Assembly (NCBI GenBank): GCA_003194525.1
Contig: NBIV01000312.1
Coordinates: 32,994-96,993 of the forward strand
Reading direction: 5' to 3'
Length of the DNA stretch: 64,000 nucleotides
Source of the DNA: Gracilariopsis chorda
Lineage: Eukaryota > Rhodophyta > Florideophyceae > Gracilariales > Gracilariaceae
Below the pieces are notes generated by a model. The model had not been told where the DNA came from. It worked only from the letters and a program-made list of their open reading frames with translations, and did no database searches. Positions 63,122 to 64,000 of the stretch are shown piece by piece. A program made the translations under genes and the position numbers. Each line of letters opens with the position of its first letter. Position 1 is the stretch's first letter.

Positions 63122-63854
63122 ATGAACGCATTCACTGCTATTGTTGCTATGTTCTTTGCCAGCTTGGCTGCGTCCTCTGCACTGGCCCACCCGGTCCATG
63201 GCGCCAAGCTCCCAATTTTGAAGATCGAGGAGTCTACGATCGCCGTGCCACTCGTCCGCCAGCAAACAGAGGAGGCTGTCTTCGCCGTTAACAGTTCCCA
63301 AAGCGGATTCGCCCGCACTTCTGAAACTGGAATCACTGTGCAGCGTGGCACCAGCGGAACACTCACCTTCTCTTTCAATGTGTTCGCTGTCGAGTCTGAG
63401 ACGCTTGCTAATCTCGACCAAGAATTTGAGTCCTCTCTGACTGTCTCAGAGCGCGAGGAATATGAGAGCTTCCGATCCGAGTACAACCGGGGCTTGAACA
63501 TCCCGTTCCTGAGGTGGATCGGAGTCAACCTTGGAAACTCGCAGGTCACTCGCGAAGAAATGGAGCGCAGCTTCGAACTTCGTGAAAACTACAACACCCA
63601 GTCCAGCATTGCCCAGCAGATTGTGCAGAACGTGCAACAGCAGAATATTCAGGTATCCGGATCGCTCACAGCGTTCGGAACTAGTTTTCATCCCGACAAC
63701 TGTGTTTGCTTTCGTTCGCATTGCTCGCGTCACGCTTCAAGACGGCAGCACGATGACTGTTGTGTCGCAGAGCGGTAGCGATCTGGTTGCTGCTGATGCT
63801 GGTGGAAACACGTCCCGTCTTCCCGGCGGTACCATCAACACTATCCGCTCTAAG
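63122..63854 (+). pseudogene. Secreted protein paralogue 3, frameshifted near the end
   Basis: Identical in protein to paralogue 1 through LTAFGTSF. An extra T near 63686 (AGTTTTCATC versus AGTTTCATC) then shifts the frame, giving a 218-residue product with an unrelated tail. Further single-base indels occur near 63811, 63825 and 63846 relative to gene 1. The cluster sits close to the window end. It is either a young pseudogene or uncorrected sequence error. Confidence 0.8.
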
Positions 63855-64000
63855 CGACCGGCTACCTGTAACTTCTCAACTTTGTGTACTCATTGAAAGC
63901 TTGACAAAGTCTTATGCCACAGCAATATGTGTGCATGAAAGATTAGCGTGGTTTGGACTGTTTGTGGAAGTGGTTGTAGTATACGTCTGTTTTGCAAGTC

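Larger units (their letters stand above)
61688..64000. repeat. Right copy of the segmental duplication, second part
   Basis: Matches 51738-54050 at roughly 99%. Starts with the right GTATT target duplication of F and continues to the window edge. Confidence 0.9.

Noticed and set aside
1..64000. tRNA, rRNA or other structured RNA genes
   Set aside because: I found no A-box/B-box pair with a cloverleaf and no rRNA-like blocks; the hairpins seen are transposon features.

Overview
This window looks like repeat-rich nuclear DNA from a eukaryote. It has TATA boxes upstream of intronless genes, LTR retrotransposons of the Ty3/gypsy and Ty1/copia groups, and PIF/Harbinger DNA transposons, and nothing resembling operons or ribosome-binding sites. 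Roughly 50% GC and intron-poor genes would fit a red alga such as a florideophyte, but that is a low-confidence inference. No single gene fixes the taxon.

Layout. 1-2968: minus-strand 5' LTR, primer-binding site and gag of a chromovirus-like Ty3/gypsy element (lineage 1, copy E1a). 3614-about 9300: a second lineage-1 copy (E1b) with degenerate gag, protease-to-integrase deleted, a chromodomain remnant and an antisense ORF. About 9580-13015: a heavily mutated Ty1/copia pol containing a cluster of hairpin repeats. 14187-16581 and 16585-19966: two different PIF/Harbinger elements (PIF-A, PIF-B) back to back, sharing one TTA target duplication. 20343-30224: a complete lineage-1 element (E2) with 825-bp LTRs about 99% identical and a perfect GCTTC target duplication, but a broken pol. 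30230-31981: a degenerate coiled-coil ORF. 32231-37716: a minus-strand Ty3/gypsy element of another family (E5), truncated at its 5' side. 37717-51498: an element of lineage 2 (E4, minus orientation) split by a second lineage-2 element (E3, 39983-50855). 51499-64000: recent segmental and older tandem duplications carrying a family of 243-residue secreted proteins, with an LTR-derived insertion (F, 59331-61687) that carries an intact SERF/zf-met2-like gene.

Most coding sequence is transposon-derived. Likely host genes are the three secreted-protein paralogues (53177, 55891 and 63122, the last frameshifted) and the SERF/zf-met2-like gene at 59593.

The main novelty is in the LTR elements. Three families place an ORF on the antisense strand between the pol end and the 3' LTR. 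In lineage 2 that ORF is about 610 codons long and preceded by an overlapping 150-codon hydrophobic ORF. Lineage 2 is also strongly enriched for the palindromic heptamer CCAWTGG, and lineage 1 is dense in very short hairpins. The E5/F family appears to carry captured host gene sequence just upstream of its antisense ORF. All counts are by eye; no searches were run.
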